Origin: Candidatus Hydrogenedentota bacterium | GTDB lineage: Bacteria > Hydrogenedentota > Hydrogenedentia > Hydrogenedentales > CAITNO01 | Direction: 5' to 3' | DNA length: 8,750 nt | NCBI GenBank assembly: GCA_903822375.1 | Contig: CAIJOU010000335.1 | Coordinates: 1-8,750, forward strand | Part shown: positions 6,288 to 8,750 of the stretch, piece after piece | Layout of the letters: each line of letters begins with the position of its first letter | How positions within the stretch are numbered: position 1 is the first letter of the stretch | Notes under the pieces: generated by a model | The model's database searches: none | Told to the model about the DNA's origin: nothing | The model's input: the letters and a program-made list of their open reading frames with translations, nothing else | Program-made: the position numbers and the translations under genes

Positions 6288-8750
6288 TTGGGCAAGGTCG
6301 GACTGATAAGCACAGAGTGGAAATGCAAAGCCGGTGCGGTGGTCATGTTTTTCGTGACCGTTCTTCTCGTGGCGGCGCTTGCGGGGGATGGATTTGAGTC
6401 GGGGGCACCCGGAGGGAGGCCCATCGACGGCATCCTTCAGGTGCCGAACATGATCGGTCCGGTGGGTGCCTTCATCGCCGGTCTGGCGGCGTTCACACTG
6501 GGCGACGCTTCGCATGTGCTTTATGCCATCACCTTCATTTGGTTCCTGATGCTGTGCGGCAAGCGCACAGCGGATTACCGGCCGCTGACACGGCTGGCCG
6601 GCGTGGCGGTGCTTGCGGGTTCGGTCGCGGGCCTGCTGCAAATGGACGTGGTGTCGGGTTGGTCCAACACGCAGTCCGGCGGGGTTTTCGGCGCATTCAT
6701 GGCTGAGCGCGTGTTTCAGCCGCACTTTGGCCACATCAGCTCGCATGTGGTGGGGCTGCTGCTCACCCTGGTGGGGCTGTTGCTCGCCACGGATTTCCTG
6801 TTCATCCAAATGCTGGTTTATGCGAAGCGGGGCATTGTGGCCGCCGCCCGCGGCGGATTCCTGATAATGATGACCTTCCTGGGGATGGCCGGAACCTGGC
6901 AGCGCTGGCTGGCCAAGCGCAAACTGCGCAAGTCGCTCACAAAGATGTCGCCCCTTCCGCAGGAGGAACTCTTCTCTGACCAAGATGCAACCCTGCACAC
7001 CTTCGGTGTCGGACTGCCTGCAGCCGATGACGCGGAAGTGAATGCCCCGAAACCCGAGGAACGGAGGGAGGCGCGCCGCACCGAGCCTGCCAGGCATCTG
7101 ATGACCGGCCTTTCGGTTATTTTTGACGGCGCACCCGATGTGGCGGACGAGACGCCGGACACGGCCATCCCCGTTTCCCCGGTCAAACCGGGGCGGTGGT
7201 CGACACCGCTCATTCCGCAGAACGCCGAACTGGTCTTTGATGAAGCTCCGGTTGCGGAGGCGCCCCCGAGCCTTGTCCCGTCCGTTATCGAGGACGACAG
7301 GGAGGAACTGATGGACGGCATGGCGGCGCTGCTCGAAGCAGCGGCGGACCCGTATATGGACGCCATCATTTGCGACGAGCCGCCGCAGCGCGCCAAACTG
7401 TCCGCGCCGACGCCACCCAAAGTCCAGCCGACAGCCGAAGCGCCGGTTGCGCCGATTGCGCCGGTTGCTCCGATTGTGCAGATCGCGCCGGTGGAGCCGC
7501 CGCAGGCGCCGGTGATACGCACGGGGTTCGAGGAGTCGGTCCGGCCGGCAGCCAAGGCGGCAGCCCGGCCCCGCCGCAGAACCACCGACTCGGATGACCT
7601 GCCCGACGATTATATTTATCCGAAATACTACTCACGCCCCTCGCTGGACCTTTTTGAGCCGCCGCGTCCGCGGGTGATTCCCAATCTCACCGAGAAGCTG
7701 CGGCACATGAGCGACCTGCTTGAGCAGACGCTGCGAACCTTCAGCATCGAGGCGCGCGTGACGGATGTGCGTCGCGGACCCACCGTGACCCGCTTCGAGA
7801 TTGAGCCTGCGCCGGGCACCAAGGTGAGCCGGTTCATTGCGCTCACCGATGACATCGCGCTGGCGCTGGAAGCCCGCGGTGTGCGCGTCGAGGCGCCGAT
7901 TCCCGGCAAGGCGCGCATCGGCATCGAGGTGTCCAACGAAGAACGCGACCCGGTGGTGCTGCGTGAACTGCTGGAGCACAGCACCTTCCGCACCGGCCAG
8001 TCCGCGCAGTTGAATCTTGCGCTGGGCAAGGGCATCGACGGCGGCGTGTGCATCGCCGACCTGACGCGCATGCCGCACCTGCTTGTGGCCGGCGCCACGG
8101 GCGCGGGAAAGACCGTATGCGTAAAGTCTTTGCTGGCGAGTCTGCTCGTGCAATTCACCCCGGACGAACTGCAACTGATGCTGATCGATCCGAAGATGGT
8201 CGAACTGTCCATCTTCAACGACATTCCACACCTGATCACGCCCGTGGTGACGGACGCCAAGAAGGCCGCCTCCGCGCTGACCTGGCTGATCACGGAAATG
8301 GAGGAGCGCTACCGGCTTTTCGCCGACCTGCGCATCCGCAACATCGAACTGTACAACAAGAGCGTCGAGAACGGCGCGATTGAAATGGTTGGCGAGGGCG
8401 AGGACCACGGCGCCTCCTATAATGTGGTGCGCAAACTTCCGTACATCGTGTGCGTCATCGACGAGTTGGCCGACCTGATGATTTTGGCGCGGGTCGAAGT
8501 GGAACAGGCCATTGCACGGCTGGCGCAACTGGCGCGTGCCGTGGGCATTCACCTGATTATCGCCACCCAGCGCCCCTCCGTGGACGTTATTACCGGCGTC
8601 ATCAAGGCGAATTTCCCCGCCCGCATCTCTTTCCAAGTGTCTTCCCGGGTGGATTCGCGCTGCATTCTGGATGAAATAGGCGCGGAACGGCTGGTGGGCA
8701 TGGGCGACATGCTCTACCTGCCTGCCGGTCAGAGCAAGCCCGACCGAATC
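6288..8750 (+). CDS. ftsK: FtsK/SpoIIIE-family DNA translocase (3' end outside window)
   Basis: 821 codons are visible from TTG 6288 with no stop, so the gene runs off the right edge. FtsK pumps double-stranded DNA at the division septum to clear and align the chromosome ends. The N-terminal 205 residues hold several membrane segments (about 14-32, 55-72, 75-92, 99-118, 152-177 and a further hydrophobic run to 203), matching the 4TM membrane region of the family. The ATG at 6345 would cut into the first of these, which supports the TTG start. A linker of some 260 residues, rich in Pro, Ala and acidic residues, follows. The alpha domain begins near 466 and includes I-P-G-K and G-I-E-V-S-N. The motor has Walker A GATGAGKT (602-609, Lys608) and Walker B V-C-V-I-D-E-L-A-D-L-M (721-731), then A-T-Q-R-P-S (759 on) and G-V-I-K-A-N-F-P-A-R-I. 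The Walker A is slightly unusual: most FtsK proteins have G-S-G-K-S where this has G-A-G-K-T. The C-terminal gamma DNA-reading domain, if present, lies beyond the window. Confidence 0.95.
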   Translation, partial: MGKVGLISTEWKCKAGAVVMFFVTVLLVAALAGDGFESGAPGGRPIDGILQVPNMIGPVGAFIAGLAAFTLGDASHVLYAITFIWFLMLCGKRTADYRPLTRLAGVAVLAGSVAGLLQMDVVSGWSNTQSGGVFGAFMAERVFQPHFGHISSHVVGLLLTLVGLLLATDFLFIQMLVYAKRGIVAAARGGFLIMMTFLGMAGTWQRWLAKRKLRKSLTKMSPLPQEELFSDQDATLHTFGVGLPAADDAEVNAPKPEERREARRTEPARHLMTGLSVIFDGAPDVADETPDTAIPVSPVKPGRWSTPLIPQNAELVFDEAPVAEAPPSLVPSVIEDDREELMDGMAALLEAAADPYMDAIICDEPPQRAKLSAPTPPKVQPTAEAPVAPIAPVAPIVQIAPVEPPQAPVIRTGFEESVRPAAKAAARPRRRTTDSDDLPDDYIYPKYYSRPSLDLFEPPRPRVIPNLTEKLRHMSDLLEQTLRTFSIEARVTDVRRGPTVTRFEIEPAPGTKVSRFIALTDDIALALEARGVRVEAPIPGKARIGIEVSNEERDPVVLRELLEHSTFRTGQSAQLNLALGKGIDGGVCIADLTRMPHLLVAGATGAGKTVCVKSLLASLLVQFTPDELQLMLIDPKMVELSIFNDIPHLITPVVTDAKKAASALTWLITEMEERYRLFADLRIRNIELYNKSVENGAIEMVGEGEDHGASYNVVRKLPYIVCVIDELADLMILARVEVEQAIARLAQLARAVGIHLIIATQRPSVDVITGVIKANFPARISFQVSSRVDSRCILDEIGAERLVGMGDMLYLPAGQSKPDRI
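7440..7493 (+). repeat. Imperfect 9-bp tandem repeat in the ftsK linker (Ala-Pro-Val/Ile)
   Basis: Six in-frame 9-bp units run from 7440 to 7493: GCGCCGGTT, GCGCCGATT, GCGCCGGTT, GCTCCGATT, a diverged GTGCAGATC and GCGCCGGTG. They encode A-P-V, A-P-I, A-P-V, A-P-I, V-Q-I, A-P-V (residues 385-402). Such Pro/Ala tracts are common in FtsK linkers and act as an extended spacer. Copy number may vary between strains through slippage, without breaking the frame. Confidence 0.8.

Noticed and set aside
6225..8636. Several minus-strand open frames (6225-7097, 6818-7585, 7628-8293, 7632-8636) opposite ftsK
   Set aside because: All are shadows of the ftsK frame, which has unmistakable Walker motifs and membrane segments; the shadows have low-complexity or motif-free sequence.
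1..8750. A defence system, mobile element, CRISPR array or biosynthetic cluster
   Set aside because: No transposase, integrase, nuclease, toxin-antitoxin pair, regularly spaced repeats or biosynthetic core enzyme is visible; the four genes look like ordinary chromosomal content.

Overview
The window is GC-rich (by eye above 60 % G+C), gene-dense bacterial DNA. It holds four protein-coding genes, two of them cut by the window edges. I see no tRNA, rRNA, CRISPR array, insertion sequence, phage gene or attachment site. The gene mix suggests a member of the Planctomycetes-Verrucomicrobia-Lentisphaerae area or a neighbouring environmental phylum such as Hydrogenedentes. The hints are a Tat-exported Gfo/Idh/MocA oxidoreductase of the long-C-terminal-domain type, and a membrane-anchored WD40 protein whose coiled-coil/linker resembles the one found behind Ser/Thr kinases in those phyla. 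This placement is an inference from gene style only.

Layout, left to right. (1) Bases 1-1835, plus strand: the C-terminal part of a large multi-spanning YfhO-family membrane protein whose start lies before the window. (2) Bases 1836-1930: a 95-bp gap between convergent genes, with a perfect 16-bp GC palindrome inside a larger hairpin and a second hairpin just after the stop of the next gene. (3) Bases 1931-4456, minus strand: an 841-residue protein with one N-terminal membrane anchor, a charged coiled coil and about 15-16 WD40-like blades. (4) Bases 4457-4655: a 199-bp divergent control region with one good promoter candidate in each direction. (5) Bases 4656-6032, plus strand: a Gfo/Idh/MocA-family NAD(P)-dependent oxidoreductase with a twin-arginine signal peptide. 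(6) Bases 6033-6287: a noticeably AT-richer gap holding a promoter candidate, a direct repeat just upstream of it and a strong ribosome-binding site. (7) Bases 6288-8750, plus strand: an FtsK/SpoIIIE DNA translocase starting at TTG and running off the right edge inside its motor domain.

The four genes do not form one operon or an evident pathway. YfhO and the WD40 gene converge, the WD40 and oxidoreductase genes diverge, and ftsK appears to have its own promoter. ftsK is a chromosome-segregation housekeeping gene; the oxidoreductase is probably in sugar or polyol metabolism outside the cytoplasm; the WD40 protein is probably a scaffold. I found no convincing new multi-gene system. The points most worth a second look are the kinase-less WD40 anchor protein, the control region of ftsK with its TTG start, and the divergent promoter region with a near-palindrome over the WD40 start codon.
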